This document shows, in pieces, positions 1-9,919 of a stretch of DNA of 64,000 nt. Positions within the stretch are counted from its first letter, which is position 1; each line of letters opens with the position of its first letter. Made by a program: the position numbers and the translations under genes. The notes beneath the pieces were generated by a model. That model had not been told where the DNA came from and made no database searches. It saw nothing but the letters and a program-made list of their open reading frames with translations. The stretch covers positions 496,000-559,999 of the forward strand of contig NZ_AMRN01000002.1 of the NCBI RefSeq assembly GCF_000300275.1, written 5' to 3'. The stretch comes from Thalassospira profundimaris WP0211. Lineage in GTDB: Bacteria > Pseudomonadota > Alphaproteobacteria > Rhodospirillales > Thalassospiraceae.

Positions 1-782
1 AGCAGCGAAAACGGCTCGTCAAACACAAGGAACGAACCCATCACACTGATCACCGGTGCCAACAGGGTCCAGGGCACAACGACATTTACATCCTGCGTCT
101 TCAGCAAATGATACCAGAAGCCATACGCAACAATCGATGACATCACGACCGTGAAGGCAAGGTTTGCATAGGCCACCCAGCTTGCGTTCATGACCGCTTC
201 AAAACCGTTTGGCTCAAAGATCAGGGACATGATCAGTAGTTGCGGAGCCGCCATTAGCGCCATCCAGCCATTCAGCTGGAAAGTATCAATGTCGCCAAGC
301 TTCTTGATCATGACATTGGCGACCGCCCACATGAAGGATGCAAACACGACCAACAATAGCGGTAATTGCAGCTCGGTCATGGTCGGGTCCCAGAACATGA
401 TGGTGACACCGATAAACGCCAGCGCCATACCCGAAAGCCGTTTCCAGCCCAGCCGGTCATTAAAGAAATAGGTCGCAAGCATCGATGAAAACGGCACGCC
501 CAACAGAATGATGATGGCGACCGGCCCGGCATCAATCATCGAAAGGGCGTAGAACAGAACGCCGAAATGCAGGCCGCCAAAGGTCACCGAGATCAGGGCG
601 AGCTTGCCAAACCGTCCGCGCGGAACTTGCGTGAACGGGATCAACAGGATCGCCACAGCCGCAAAACGCATCGCTGTCAGGATGAAAGGCGGGATTTCAC
701 CAACCGCCCCTTTGACGGTCAGCATGTTCACGCCCCAAATGACGGCGACGGAAAAGGCCATAATTACGGCTTTGATCGGCAT
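1..782 (-). CDS. EamA/DMT-superfamily exporter (3' end cut by window edge)
   Basis: About 260 residues are visible; the C-terminus lies beyond the left edge. Translation from the ATG at 782 begins MPIKAVIMAFSVAVIWGVN and gives repeated hydrophobic helices with the Trp-Gly-Asn motif of the first EamA repeat. A second repeat begins around residue 140 (FASFMWAVANVMIKK). The family consists of ten-helix inner-membrane drug/metabolite transporters. The closest style I can recall is E. coli EamA, which exports O-acetylserine and cysteine, but the substrate here is not shown by the sequence. A GAAAGG stretch about 8 nt upstream could be the ribosome binding site. It is transcribed in the same direction as uup but separated from it by about 180 bases. 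Confidence 0.85.
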   Translation of the reverse strand, partial: MPIKAVIMAFSVAVIWGVNMLTVKGAVGEIPPFILTAMRFAAVAILLIPFTQVPRGRFGKLALISVTFGGLHFGVLFYALSMIDAGPVAIIILLGVPFSSMLATYFFNDRLGWKRLSGMALAFIGVTIMFWDPTMTELQLPLLLVVFASFMWAVANVMIKKLGDIDTFQLNGWMALMAAPQLLIMSLIFEPNGFEAVMNASWVAYANLAFTVVMSSIVAYGFWYHLLKTQDVNVVVPWTLLAPVISVMGSFLVFDEPFSL

Positions 783-906
783 AACGGGGCCTTTCGGCAA
801 TAAGGGGCAATAATGACCCCAAGAATATCAGATAGATACGCACACCCGCCCAAGTTTTTTAGACGGGTTCCACTCCCTTGATCCGATGTTTCAGCCCAAA
901 GCACAA

Positions 907-926
907 ATGAGTTGTTCTCAACTCAT
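907..926. repeat. perfect 8-bp hairpin downstream of uup
   Basis: ATGAGTTG and CAACTCAT flank a TTCT loop about 35 bases beyond the uup stop. There is no clear T-run on either strand, so it may be a weak terminator or mRNA 3' stabiliser for uup. The gap 783-959 holds nothing else I can name apart from the upstream region of the EamA gene. Confidence 0.35.
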
Positions 927-959
927 GCCTAAACTGTCTTGAAATTCGTGCCAGCTTGG

Positions 960-2783
960 TCAGCCCTGCCCAAGTTCCTCGCGCAGCATTTCAAGTTCCA
1001 GCCAGCGTTCCTCGGATGCTTCAAGTTCTGAGCGCGCAGCATCAAGTCGATCCACCTTTTTCTGGAAACCGTTCGGGTCCTTGGTGAACAGACTGCTATC
1101 AGAAAGCGCATCCTCAAGGGTTGCGATTTCCGCTTCCAGTTTGGCCATCGCGGTGGGCAGATTGTCGTATTCGCGTTGATCCTTATAGCTCAGCTTACCT
1201 GTGGGCTTGGATTTTGGTGCCGATGCCTGTGCGGCCTTCTTGACCTGTTTGGCGGCGGCCTTTTCTTCCTTGGCGGCCTCGGCGCGCGAGAGTCTGCGTT
1301 GGGCGATGTAATCGGAATAGCCACCGGCATATTCGATGGCAGTCCCATCGCCTTCCATAACGATAGATGATGTCACAACGCGATCCAGGAAGTCACGATC
1401 GTGGCTGACCAGAAGCAGCGTGCCTTCATAGTCGCTCAGCATTTCCTGAAGCAGATCGAGCGTATCCATATCAAGATCGTTGGTCGGCTCATCCATGATC
1501 AGAAGGTTGGTCGGTTTGGCCAATTGCTTGGCCAGCAACAGCCGGTTGCGTTCACCGCCTGAAAGCGCGCCAACCGGGCTTCTGGCCTGTTTTTCATCAA
1601 ACAGGAAATCACGCAGATAGCTGACCACATGGCGCGGATTGCCGCGCACCATGACCTGATCGCCGCCAACATCACACAGCGTATCCCAAAGGGTCTTGCT
1701 GTCATCAAGGGCGGCGCGTTTCTGATCGAAATAGCTTGGATTAAGGTTGGTGCCGATCTTGATCGTCCCGCTGTCAGGTTCGATCTGACCGGTCAGCATT
1801 TTCAAAAGCGTGGTTTTACCGGCCCCGTTCGGGCCGATAATGCCAACCTTGTCGCCACGTAAAATACGGGTCGAGAAATCAGCGATGATCTGACGGTCGC
1901 CAAATGATTTGGCAATATCGGTCGCTTCGATCACGACCTTGCCGGATGTCTCACCGGCATCGGCTGCAAGCGACACGTTGCCGATGCGGTCAACCTGTTG
2001 GGAACGCTGGGCGCGCATATCATAAAGACGGCGCAGACGGCCCTGGTTCCGTTTGCGGCGGGCTGAAATGCCCTGCACCGACCAGACGGTTTCCTGTGCA
2101 ATCAGTTTATCAAGCTTGGCGCGTTCCTCGGCTTCCTTGCGATAGATTTCCTCGGACCATTCCTCGAACTGGGAAAAGTTGATCGAACCCTGATGCATCA
2201 CACCACGATCAAGCCACAGCACACCATTCGATACGGCATTGAGGAATGCACGGTCGTGCGAGATCACCACAACAGCACCGCGGAAATTCTTGATTTCGCC
2301 TTCAAGCCATTCAATTGTCGGCAAATCAAGGTGGTTGGTAGGCTCATCAAGCAACAGAACCTGCGGATCCGCAATCAGTGCACGCGCGATCGCGGCCCGG
2401 CGGCCTTCACCACCCGAAAGCTGTTTGGGGTCCGACTTCGGATCAATATCAACCGATGCCAGCAACATGTCGGATCGATAGGCGTAATCCTGTTCATGGT
2501 CATCAAGGGCCGAAAGCACAAAATCCTCGACCGTGTCATAGCCGTCGAATTTCGGTTCCTGATTAAGGTAGGCCACCTTGCAGCCTGGCTGAACAAAGCG
2601 TTCGCCGCCATCGGGTTCGATTTCACCAGCGATGATTTTCAAAAGAGTCGATTTGCCGCCGCCATTGCGCCCGACAAGGCACAGGCGGTCACGGTCGCCA
2701 ATGGCAAATGACACATCGGAAAACAGATCATTCCCGCCAAAGGTCAGGTGAATGTCATTAATATTGATCAGCGGTGGCGCCAT
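960..2783 (-). CDS. uup: ABC-F family ATPase, Uup-like
   Basis: 607-residue soluble twin-ATPase. The first ABC domain has Walker A GRNGGGKST (38-46), signature LSGGE (122-126) and Walker B LLLDEPTNHLD (143-). A charged interdomain linker spans about 210-265. The second domain has GPNGAGKTT (317-325), LSGGE (407-411) and LIMDEPTNDLD (428-). Residues about 500-607 are Lys/Ala/Glu-rich and coiled-coil-like, as in the Uup C-terminal domain that binds branched DNA or RNA. There are no membrane segments, so it is not a transporter. ABC-F proteins act at the ribosome; Uup also affects precise transposon excision in E. coli. The length matches the family. It appears monocistronic. Confidence 0.93.
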   Translation of the reverse strand: MAPPLININDIHLTFGGNDLFSDVSFAIGDRDRLCLVGRNGGGKSTLLKIIAGEIEPDGGERFVQPGCKVAYLNQEPKFDGYDTVEDFVLSALDDHEQDYAYRSDMLLASVDIDPKSDPKQLSGGEGRRAAIARALIADPQVLLLDEPTNHLDLPTIEWLEGEIKNFRGAVVVISHDRAFLNAVSNGVLWLDRGVMHQGSINFSQFEEWSEEIYRKEAEERAKLDKLIAQETVWSVQGISARRKRNQGRLRRLYDMRAQRSQQVDRIGNVSLAADAGETSGKVVIEATDIAKSFGDRQIIADFSTRILRGDKVGIIGPNGAGKTTLLKMLTGQIEPDSGTIKIGTNLNPSYFDQKRAALDDSKTLWDTLCDVGGDQVMVRGNPRHVVSYLRDFLFDEKQARSPVGALSGGERNRLLLAKQLAKPTNLLIMDEPTNDLDMDTLDLLQEMLSDYEGTLLLVSHDRDFLDRVVTSSIVMEGDGTAIEYAGGYSDYIAQRRLSRAEAAKEEKAAAKQVKKAAQASAPKSKPTGKLSYKDQREYDNLPTAMAKLEAEIATLEDALSDSSLFTKDPNGFQKKVDRLDAARSELEASEERWLELEMLREELGQG

Positions 2784-2906
2784 GGAAAAACCGACAAGTT
2801 TGAAAACAAAACAGGGTCACAATGACCGGCCCCCTGCAAACAGCAATTCGGGCACCGTTGCAAGGGAAATCAACTTTGACAGAGATAATCGCGAAGATCG
2901 AACGCG

Positions 2907-3644
2907 CTAGCGGATGCCGCGCTCTTTGCGGATTTGATCCCAGGCCGCATTGATCCGCGCCATCTTTTCGTTGGCCTGTTCGATGAATTCCGGCGGCATG
3001 CCCTTGGCCATCAGGGTGTCTGGATGGTTTTCGCGCGACAGTTTCCGATGGGCCGATTTCAGGTCATCGTCACTGGCCTCACGCGTCAGACCAAGCTGTT
3101 CATAGGGATCCGGGCCGTCTGACGCAGTGAAGGCATGATGAACCCGTTCAAAGTCAACCTCGGCAAAGCCAAAGATATGGGCGACCTTTTTAAGGTAGTC
3201 CTGTTCGGCCGGGTGCAGTTCGCCGTCGGCCATGGCGATTTGATAAAGCGCCTCAAGCACGCCTTCAAGGATGGCGCGTTCACCGCGAAACATGGTGGCT
3301 ATCTGATGGGCATAGACCTCAAACCCGTCAGAGGATGATCGCGCCATGTCAAAGATGCGGCCGACATTCTTTTCTTCGCCCGGCGGGATGTGGAATACGC
3401 GTTTGAAGGCGTTGACTTCATCGCGGCTCACATGGCCGTCAACCTTGGCCATTTTGGCGGCCAGCACGACCACACCGGTTGCAAAGGCGATCTGGCGGGG
3501 ATCATGCCCGCCAATTTGAGGCCCGCGTGCATTGCTTTTGATCTTGTCAACGACATGACCGGCCGCCGCGCCGAGAATTGCACCCAATGGTCCGCCCAGG
3601 GCAAAGCCTGCAGTTCCGCCAATAATTTTGCCCCAGATGCTCAT
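2907..3644 (-). CDS. djlA: DjlA-like co-chaperone (TerB-like plus J domain)
   Basis: 245 residues. A Gly/Ala-rich hydrophobic N-terminus (about 5-35) could anchor the protein in the inner membrane. Residues about 50-165 resemble the TerB/DjlA acidic helical domain. The C-terminal J domain (about 180-245) keeps the HPD tripeptide at 207-209 that stimulates DnaK ATPase, in the context RENHPDTLMAKG. The domain order is that of DjlA. The start MSIWGKIIGG is the only sensible one. The upstream 270 bases, shared divergently with the chemoreceptor at 3915, are AT-rich and probably hold both promoters. Confidence 0.9.
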   Translation of the reverse strand: MSIWGKIIGGTAGFALGGPLGAILGAAAGHVVDKIKSNARGPQIGGHDPRQIAFATGVVVLAAKMAKVDGHVSRDEVNAFKRVFHIPPGEEKNVGRIFDMARSSSDGFEVYAHQIATMFRGERAILEGVLEALYQIAMADGELHPAEQDYLKKVAHIFGFAEVDFERVHHAFTASDGPDPYEQLGLTREASDDDLKSAHRKLSRENHPDTLMAKGMPPEFIEQANEKMARINAAWDQIRKERGIR

Positions 3645-3914
3645 GGGTGATCTTCATCCTGTTTGTTGTAATCCGGTGCGGTCGATTGGCTGAATGGATA
3701 GGTGATTAATCGGTGCCAATACCCGCGCAAAGCACAAACATAGTGCGCAGACGACGAAAAGAAATGACCTAATTTGCGGGAATTTTCGCCAAAGGTAGAG
3801 GGAATTAGTAATTAGTCTATACTTTAGTCTTTATATATCTACTGATGGTAGAATGTTTTATGGTTCTGAAAAACAAAATATAAAACCAAGAACCGGAAAA
3901 TAAGGGGTGGAAGC

Positions 3915-5912
3915 ATGTCTTTCTTGTCGCGAATGAAGCTGGTTTACCAGATCTCGCTGCTGAGCATCGTTGCTCTGGTGATTTTCGCCATCGTCGGGAT
4001 CACACAATTCGTTGCCGATCAACAGCGCCAGTCAGCGCAATTGATCGCCAAGGCTGCGAGTGAGGATTCCCAGACGGTAAGCATTGTCTCGCGTGCGTTC
4101 CTCGATGCGCGTCGCCACGAAAAAGATTTTGTTATTCGACGAAGCGAGGAATATGTCACTGCCCACGCCGAAGCTGCCGCACAAATCCGGGCCGGTCTGG
4201 AAAAGCTTTCCGGACGTGAAGAACTTGGGGGCCTTCTTGAGCAGGTCGAGCAGGTTCAGACAGCCGTCGATAATTATGTTTCGGAATTCGCCACTGTCGT
4301 TGAACTGCAGCGCAAGGTTGGTCTGGACGAGAGTTCGGGCTTGCTGGGCGAAATGCGCAGTGCCGCATCCGAAGTCGAAACTGCTTTGGCAGAAGTGGCC
4401 AAGCTTGAAGCGATGCTGGGACTGAGTGGCACCAAGGACCTGTCGATTGCCGTTTTGCAGATGCGCCGCGATGAAAAGGATTTTCTTGCCCGTCTGGATC
4501 CGGCCTATGTCGAAAGTGTCGAAGCAACTTCCAAGCAGTTCTCGGCTGCGCTTGAGCGCGCCGGCAGCATTCAGGATGAAAAGAAACAGCAGCTTGGCAA
4601 GCTGATGGATTCATATCTGGCGGATTTCAAAACCCTTGCCGATGCTGTTCTTGAACGTGAAGAATCCCTGGAACGCCTCAGCGCATATTACGCTGCGGTC
4701 GAGCCTGTTCTGGAAACATTGGGCAATGAAGTCCGGACCGTTGCCGAAAACATGCAACAACGCGCCGAACAAATCGCTCATAGCGGGGTTCAGGTTACCT
4801 TTGCGATCTTTATCGCCGGTGCGATCATCATGATCCTGATGTCGATGGTTCTTGCGCGTGCCATCGTTCGCGCCATAACCGGGTTGACCGACAAGATGGC
4901 CCGGTTGGCCAAGAACGACTTTGACGTCAAACTGGATGAAGCCGATCGCAAGGATGAAATCGGCGAAATGGGCCGGTCTGTGGTTGTCTTCCGCGAAAAC
5001 GGTCTGGAGCGGCAAAAGCTTGAAGCCCAGCAACGCGAACTTGACGAAAAGCAGCGTCAGCGTATTGAAAAGCAGGAACAGCACATTCGCGAATTTGACG
5101 ATGATGTCGTCGCAATGATGAGCGAAGTGGGGACTGCCGTTCAACAGCTGCATTCCGTCTCCGAAGTTCTACGCAACAGTGCAGCCACCGCCAATGAACA
5201 GTCGACAACTGTTTCTGCGGGCAGTGAAGAAGCATCGTCAAACGTGCAACTTGTTGCAACGGCGGCGACGGAGCTTTCGGCCTCTATCCACGAGATCGCC
5301 GGGCAGATCAGCGATACTTCGAAAATGGCTGCGACGGCAAGTGATCGTGCCCAGACAACCAACGATGACATTCAGGGCCTGAATGCGGCCGCCGTCCGCA
5401 TTGGCGAAGTCATCAATCTGATCAGCGATATCGCCGAGCAAACCAACCTTCTGGCACTGAACGCCACGATCGAAGCCGCCCGTGCCGGTGATGCTGGCAA
5501 GGGATTTGCCGTGGTCGCAAGCGAGGTTAAAAACCTTGCCAATCAGACCGCCAAGGCGACCGAGGACATTTCAAGCCAGATCAATGATATCCAGCAAGCG
5601 ACACAGTCGGCGGTCGATGCAATTGATAGCATCGTTCAGATGATCAAGGATATCAGCGAGCGGGCATCTGCGGTGGCCGCGGCCGTCGAACAACAGACCG
5701 TTGCGACCAGCGAGATCTCCCAGAATGTCGAACAGGCCGCATCGGCAACCACCGAAATCTCGAACGCCATGCAGGGGGTTTCGTCGGCGGTGGCAGAAAC
5801 CACCGAGGCTGCCGATGATGTGCGTGGTTCGGCCGATAATCTGGGTCGTCAAAGTGATGGTCTGAGTGAACGTATCGATAACTTCCTTGCAAGGATGCGC
5901 TCGATTTCATAG
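3915..5912 (+). CDS. methyl-accepting chemotaxis protein with HBM-type sensor
   Basis: 665-residue transmembrane chemoreceptor. TM1 is about 12-34 and TM2 about 292-314, leaving a periplasmic sensor of about 255 residues, then a HAMP domain (about 315-367) and a long cytoplasmic hairpin. The conserved tip reads [19 protein letters not shown]. The sensor contains two copies of an Arg-Arg-x-Glu-Lys-Asp-Phe motif, RRHEKDF (66-72) and RRDEKDF (184-190). This two-bundle pattern is typical of the helical bimodular (HBM) domain, whose studied members bind organic acids; the ligand here is unknown. The RBS is AAGGGGTGG just before the ATG. It is a paralogue of the next gene. No C-terminal CheR-docking pentapeptide is visible. 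Confidence 0.93.
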   Translation: MSFLSRMKLVYQISLLSIVALVIFAIVGITQFVADQQRQSAQLIAKAASEDSQTVSIVSRAFLDARRHEKDFVIRRSEEYVTAHAEAAAQIRAGLEKLSGREELGGLLEQVEQVQTAVDNYVSEFATVVELQRKVGLDESSGLLGEMRSAASEVETALAEVAKLEAMLGLSGTKDLSIAVLQMRRDEKDFLARLDPAYVESVEATSKQFSAALERAGSIQDEKKQQLGKLMDSYLADFKTLADAVLEREESLERLSAYYAAVEPVLETLGNEVRTVAENMQQRAEQIAHSGVQVTFAIFIAGAIIMILMSMVLARAIVRAITGLTDKMARLAKNDFDVKLDEADRKDEIGEMGRSVVVFRENGLERQKLEAQQRELDEKQRQRIEKQEQHIREFDDDVVAMMSEVGTAVQQLHSVSEVLRNSAATANEQSTTVSAGSEEASSNVQLVATAATELSASIHEIAGQISDTSKMAATASDRAQTTNDDIQGLNAAAVRIGEVINLISDIAEQTNLLALNATIEAARAGDAGKGFAVVASEVKNLANQTAKATEDISSQINDIQQATQSAVDAIDSIVQMIKDISERASAVAAAVEQQTVATSEISQNVEQAASATTEISNAMQGVSSAVAETTEAADDVRGSADNLGRQSDGLSERIDNFLARMRSIS

Positions 5913-5950
5913 GCCGCCTGCAACAAGCATCATTTCATGTCTGCAACTGC

Positions 5951-5987
5951 AACAAGAGGAAAGAGCAATCTTTCCTCTTGTTTTGTT
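5951..5987 (+). terminator. rho-independent terminator after first chemoreceptor
   Basis: A 13-bp perfect stem (5951-5963 with 5970-5982) around a 6-base loop, followed by TTTTGTTG. It separates the two tandem chemoreceptor genes into different transcripts. The rest of the 310-base gap, up to 6222, must hold the second gene's promoter; I see no other element there. Confidence 0.85.
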
Positions 5988-6222
5988 GTGCCTCACACCA
6001 AATGTGATTCAGTTGAGTAAGAGACAGGCACCGGGCAAGCATCAATTATGTCTTGCCACGGCTTAGAGGCCGAAATGGTTTCCCGACATATGGGGCAAGG
6101 TTCCCCCGATTTGATCTGGCGGGCGCGATAGGTGTCTTTATTTCGTTGTTGAATAGAAACCTGCGCTGATGCCAGCGGGCGACAAGCTGTGGCAAAGGCT
6201 GGGCAACTGCTTGGGGGCCAAG

Positions 6223-8184
6223 ATGAACTTTCTTTCCCGAATGAGACTTCTCTATCAAATATCGCTGATCGGCGGGGTGGCACTTTTGATCTTTATCGTC
6301 GTTGGTGCTGTGCAATTCATCGCAGAGCAACAAAGACGGACCGCCGAAGACGTTGCCGAGAGTGCGTTGGAAAACAAACTGGTTGCTGATGCGGTTTCGC
6401 GTGAATTCCTGAATGCACGTCGGCGGGAAAAGGACTTCCTGCTGCGCATGGATGAAAAATATGTTTCCGAGCATGCCAGTGTCGTCCAAGACGTTAATGC
6501 TGGCCTCGAGCAGCTTGAACAGGCGCCGGAACTGAACGCGTTTGATGCACAGCTCCAGGAAATCGTGACAGCCTTTGCCAACTATGACGCGAAGTTCGCG
6601 GTGGTTGTCGGTTTGCAGCGAGAAATCGGGTTGAACGAGGAAGAAGGGCTTCTGGGACGGCTACGTTCCTCGGTGCATAATGTCGAAGAGGCGCTCAAGA
6701 AATATAGTGCCGACAACCTTACCGTAATCATGTTGATGATGCGCCGCCACGAGAAGGACTTTCTCGCACGGCTTGATCCAAAATATGTCGGTCGGATCGA
6801 TGACCGCCTTGCCGAGTTCGGACCGGCATTGGCCGCCTCAAACATTCCCGCCGACGAGCAGGATAAAATCACCGACTTGATGAAGTCATATGTCGCTGAC
6901 TTCAAGGCTCTGTCTGAAAAGATCCTGCAACGCGAAGCAGAGCTCGGCTTTTTGTCCGACTATTATGCCGAGGCTGAACCGATCCTTAATGAACTCAGTC
7001 AGTCGATTGGCGAAATCGCACAGACCCAAAAGCAAAGAGCTGACAGCATTGCAGAAACCAGTCTGACGGTTTCGGTCATCATGTATTCAATCGGTGTTCT
7101 TGCGTTGATGGGGCTTTCGTTCTTGTTGGCGCGCGCCATTGTCAGCGCGATCAGCGGTTTGACCAACAAAATGACCCGACTGGCTGAAAACGACTTTGAT
7201 GTCGATATCAACGAAGTGAAGCGGGCGGACGAAATTGGCGAGATGGGGCGTGCGGTTCTGGTGTTCCGCGAAAACGGTATCGAACGCATCAAGCTTGAAG
7301 CGGCGCAAAAGGCCGAAGACGAAAAACGCCGCAAACGCATGGAGACGCAGGAGCGCTATATTCAGGAATTCGATCAGGCGGTGGTTGCCGTCATGGCCGA
7401 TGTCGGAATAGCGGTGGAGCAACTCCATCAGGTGTCGAACGTATTGCGTAACAGTGCTGAAACAGCGACCAACCAGTCGATGGCGGTGTCTTCCGGTGCG
7501 GAAGAGGCTTCTTCGAATGTGCAGTTGGTTGCCACGGCCGCAACCGAACTTTCGGCTTCTATCAACGAGATTTCCGGTCAGGTCACTGAAACGTCAACCA
7601 TGGCACAGTCCGCAACCGAGCGGGCGCGCAATACCAATGACAATATCCAGGGACTTAATGATTCTGCGATCAAGATTGGCGAAGTCATCAGCCTGATCAG
7701 TGATATTGCCGAACAAACCAACTTGCTGGCCCTCAATGCAACGATTGAGGCTGCCCGGGCGGGGGACGCTGGCAAAGGCTTTGCCGTCGTCGCAAGCGAG
7801 GTGAAAAACCTTGCCAATCAGACGGGCAAGGCAACCGAGGAAATCACATCCCAGATCAATGATATCCAGCAGGCCACCAGCCTTGCCGTCGATGCAATCG
7901 ACGAGATTGTCAAAATGATCTCAGACATCAGCGAACGTGCAGCTGCGGTGGCGGCCGCGGTTGAACAGCAAACTGTCGCCACCAGCGAGATTTCGCAGAA
8001 CGTGGAGCAGGCCGCCGCCGGGACAGAGGAAATCTCGGCTGCCATGCAAGGGGTGTCTGCAGCTGTCAATGAAACCAACGAAGCGGCTGGCAACGTCAAC
8101 GTTTCGGCCAACAACCTTGGTCAACAAAGCGGTGACTTGCGGTCGCAGATTGATGGTTTTCTCGAACGGATGCGCACACTTTAA
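6223..8184 (+). CDS. methyl-accepting chemotaxis protein with HBM-type sensor (tandem paralogue)
   Basis: 653 residues from the ATG at 6223, chosen over an in-frame ATG at 6169 because [14 protein letters not shown] aligns exactly with the start of the upstream paralogue ([14 protein letters not shown]) and GGGGGC lies just upstream. The architecture is the same: TM1 near 12-34, a periplasmic helical sensor with two RR-x-EKDF motifs (RRREKDF and RRHEKDF), TM2, HAMP and a methyl-accepting signalling hairpin with [19 protein letters not shown]. The cytoplasmic half is nearly identical to its neighbour while the sensor half is more divergent. That suggests duplication followed by ligand specialisation. 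Ligand unknown. Confidence 0.93.
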   Translation: MNFLSRMRLLYQISLIGGVALLIFIVVGAVQFIAEQQRRTAEDVAESALENKLVADAVSREFLNARRREKDFLLRMDEKYVSEHASVVQDVNAGLEQLEQAPELNAFDAQLQEIVTAFANYDAKFAVVVGLQREIGLNEEEGLLGRLRSSVHNVEEALKKYSADNLTVIMLMMRRHEKDFLARLDPKYVGRIDDRLAEFGPALAASNIPADEQDKITDLMKSYVADFKALSEKILQREAELGFLSDYYAEAEPILNELSQSIGEIAQTQKQRADSIAETSLTVSVIMYSIGVLALMGLSFLLARAIVSAISGLTNKMTRLAENDFDVDINEVKRADEIGEMGRAVLVFRENGIERIKLEAAQKAEDEKRRKRMETQERYIQEFDQAVVAVMADVGIAVEQLHQVSNVLRNSAETATNQSMAVSSGAEEASSNVQLVATAATELSASINEISGQVTETSTMAQSATERARNTNDNIQGLNDSAIKIGEVISLISDIAEQTNLLALNATIEAARAGDAGKGFAVVASEVKNLANQTGKATEEITSQINDIQQATSLAVDAIDEIVKMISDISERAAAVAAAVEQQTVATSEISQNVEQAAAGTEEISAAMQGVSAAVNETNEAAGNVNVSANNLGQQSGDLRSQIDGFLERMRTL

Positions 8185-8323
8185 CGGTGAATTGCCGATA
8201 AGTATAAGGCGGCAGGGGCTTTACCTTGTCGCCTTTATCGCGATAAAATGCCGACAAACTTCCAATGAACGTGGTCAGAACCTATGTTGGTGACCGGGAA
8301 TACTGCATTACAGGGAACGTCGG

Positions 8324-8833
8324 ATGGCTGATAAAACACGTATCGTCTCATCGTCACATCTTGTCTCGGAACGCGCAGCCGAACTGTCGGAACTTGAATT
8401 TGCGTTGATCCTGTCAGGGAATGCATTTAACCGTTGGATGGTGCGGTGCATGCGTGCGGCGGGTATGCCCGATGTGTCGGTTCTCGATATTCTGGTGCTG
8501 CACAATGTCAATTCCCGTGAACGGGAAAAAAGCCTGTCTGAAGTGTGCTTTGTCCTGAATGTCGAAGACAGCCATCTTGTGAACTATTCCCTTAAAAAGC
8601 TCCGCAAGCTTGGACTGGTCGAGGGTGTCAAACGCGGCAAGGAAGTGCATTACGCGACCACCAAGGAAGGCCGTGAAATGTGCGAGAAATACCGCCAGGT
8701 CCGCGAGGATTGCCTGATTGAGACTTTCCAGCGGCTTGGCGTCAACAGCGAGGAAGTCGGGGATGTCGCCAAGACTCTTCGCGCGATTTCCGGTGTCTAT
8801 GACCAGGCATCACGTGCAGCAAGCGCGATGTAA
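8324..8833 (+). CDS. winged-helix (MarR-like) transcriptional regulator
   Basis: 169 residues. A helical N-terminus (about 15-50) precedes a winged helix-turn-helix (about 55-125) with LSEVCFVLNVEDSHLVNYSLKKL as the recognition region and KRGKEVHYATTKEG as the wing. A C-terminal helix probably dimerises. The pattern fits the MarR-like winged-helix proteins. Its target is unknown; the nearest candidates are the SDR and TRAP genes downstream. It has its own start about 140 bases after the chemoreceptor. Confidence 0.75.
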   Translation: MADKTRIVSSSHLVSERAAELSELEFALILSGNAFNRWMVRCMRAAGMPDVSVLDILVLHNVNSREREKSLSEVCFVLNVEDSHLVNYSLKKLRKLGLVEGVKRGKEVHYATTKEGREMCEKYRQVREDCLIETFQRLGVNSEEVGDVAKTLRAISGVYDQASRAASAM

Positions 8834-8896
8834 GTCGCGCCGCTGATACCGCTGCCAAGGCTTGTCCCCAGAAATCCGCGATGTCTCGGGACAGCA

Positions 8897-9649
8897 CTAA
8901 GGCTGAATTGGTAACAGGGTGCGGTTGTAGGTCGGGGACATCACGATTTCGTTGAAGCAGACCCGCATCGGTGCCCCGACGACATAAGTCACGATTTCTG
9001 CAAGATCGCTTGGCTTTAAAAGACGATCAAGTTCTTCCTGTTCTATCGGGACCGGGCGTTGCTGCAAGATCGGGGTGGCAACCTCGCCCGGCGAAATGCA
9101 GCAACAGCGGATGTTGTTGTGCAGTTCTTCCTGATTGATGCTGTGGGACAACTCCACGACACCGCGCTTGGATGCAATATAGGCCGGGCCTGCGACCGGG
9201 AATTCATGCTTTGCGGCCCAAGACGCAATATTTATGATCAGTCCGTCTTTTTGATCGCGCATCAAGGGCAGGGTCGCGCAAACGGTGTTGGCAACACCGT
9301 TCAGATTGACAGCGACGATACGTTGCCAGTCTTTGATATCAAGATCGCGCCAATGCCGTTTCGGGGTGTTCACACCAGCACAGTTGATCAGCGCATCAAT
9401 TTTGCCCATCGCGCTTTTGATTTTCGCGACCGTTTCAAAAACCTTGTCGCTGTCACTGATGTCGAGCGGGTAAATTTCAACTTTTCCCCCGCTTGCCGCA
9501 ATGTCATCTGCAACTTGCCGAAGTGTCTCTTCGCGCCGCGCCGAAAGGGCAACGTGCGCCCCGCCAGCCGCCAGAGATTTGGCAATTGCCTCACCGATGC
9601 CGCTACCGGCACCTGTAATCCAGACAGACTTCCCCGAAAGATCCGGCAT
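8897..9649 (-). CDS. short-chain dehydrogenase/reductase (SDR)
   Basis: 250 residues from the ATG at 9649. A longer frame reaches 9754, but GGGGAA sits about 8 nt before the 9649 ATG and MPDLSGKSVWITGAG is a canonical SDR start. The Rossmann motif TGAGSGIG is at about 11-18, then NCAG, the catalytic Ser in NIASWAA, and the YIASK dyad. The length is that of classical SDRs, which use NAD(P)H on hydroxyl or keto groups. The substrate cannot be deduced. It is divergent from the TRAP operon at 9920, sharing a 270-base control region, so it may act on the imported compound or its product. Confidence 0.85.
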   Translation of the reverse strand: MPDLSGKSVWITGAGSGIGEAIAKSLAAGGAHVALSARREETLRQVADDIAASGGKVEIYPLDISDSDKVFETVAKIKSAMGKIDALINCAGVNTPKRHWRDLDIKDWQRIVAVNLNGVANTVCATLPLMRDQKDGLIINIASWAAKHEFPVAGPAYIASKRGVVELSHSINQEELHNNIRCCCISPGEVATPILQQRPVPIEQEELDRLLKPSDLAEIVTYVVGAPMRVCFNEIVMSPTYNRTLLPIQP

Positions 9650-9812
9650 TGGATTTTCCCCACTTGTTATTTGTTTGATCGCTAGTTGAATGCCCCCGAC
9701 AGGCAACAATAACAACAAAAATATCAGACGAATGGTCGGTTTTTGCGGGTTCACGCAGGCGGGGTTCTACGGTGTTGTTTCCCGGATTTCGCATATCTGC
9801 TATGAATTAAAG

Positions 9813-9842
9813 TTGACAATTTGTCGGCAAAATGTGATCAAT
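9813..9842 (+). promoter_or_regulatory. candidate promoter/operator ahead of TRAP operon
   Basis: A consensus -35 hexamer TTGACA (9813-9818) overlaps an 11-bp palindrome GACAATTTGTC (9815-9825). A weak -10 (ATCAAT, 9837-9842) follows at 18 nt. A further imperfect palindrome, CGATACGCGATAACGTGTATCG, lies about 30 bases downstream. The overlap suggests repressor control, but no regulator is identified. Confidence 0.4.
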
Positions 9843-9919
9843 GTGTCGGGAGGCTACTTTGGAGTCTCGATACGCGATAACGTGTATCGGCTTGCATCAC
9901 ACACAGGGAGACTTGAAAA

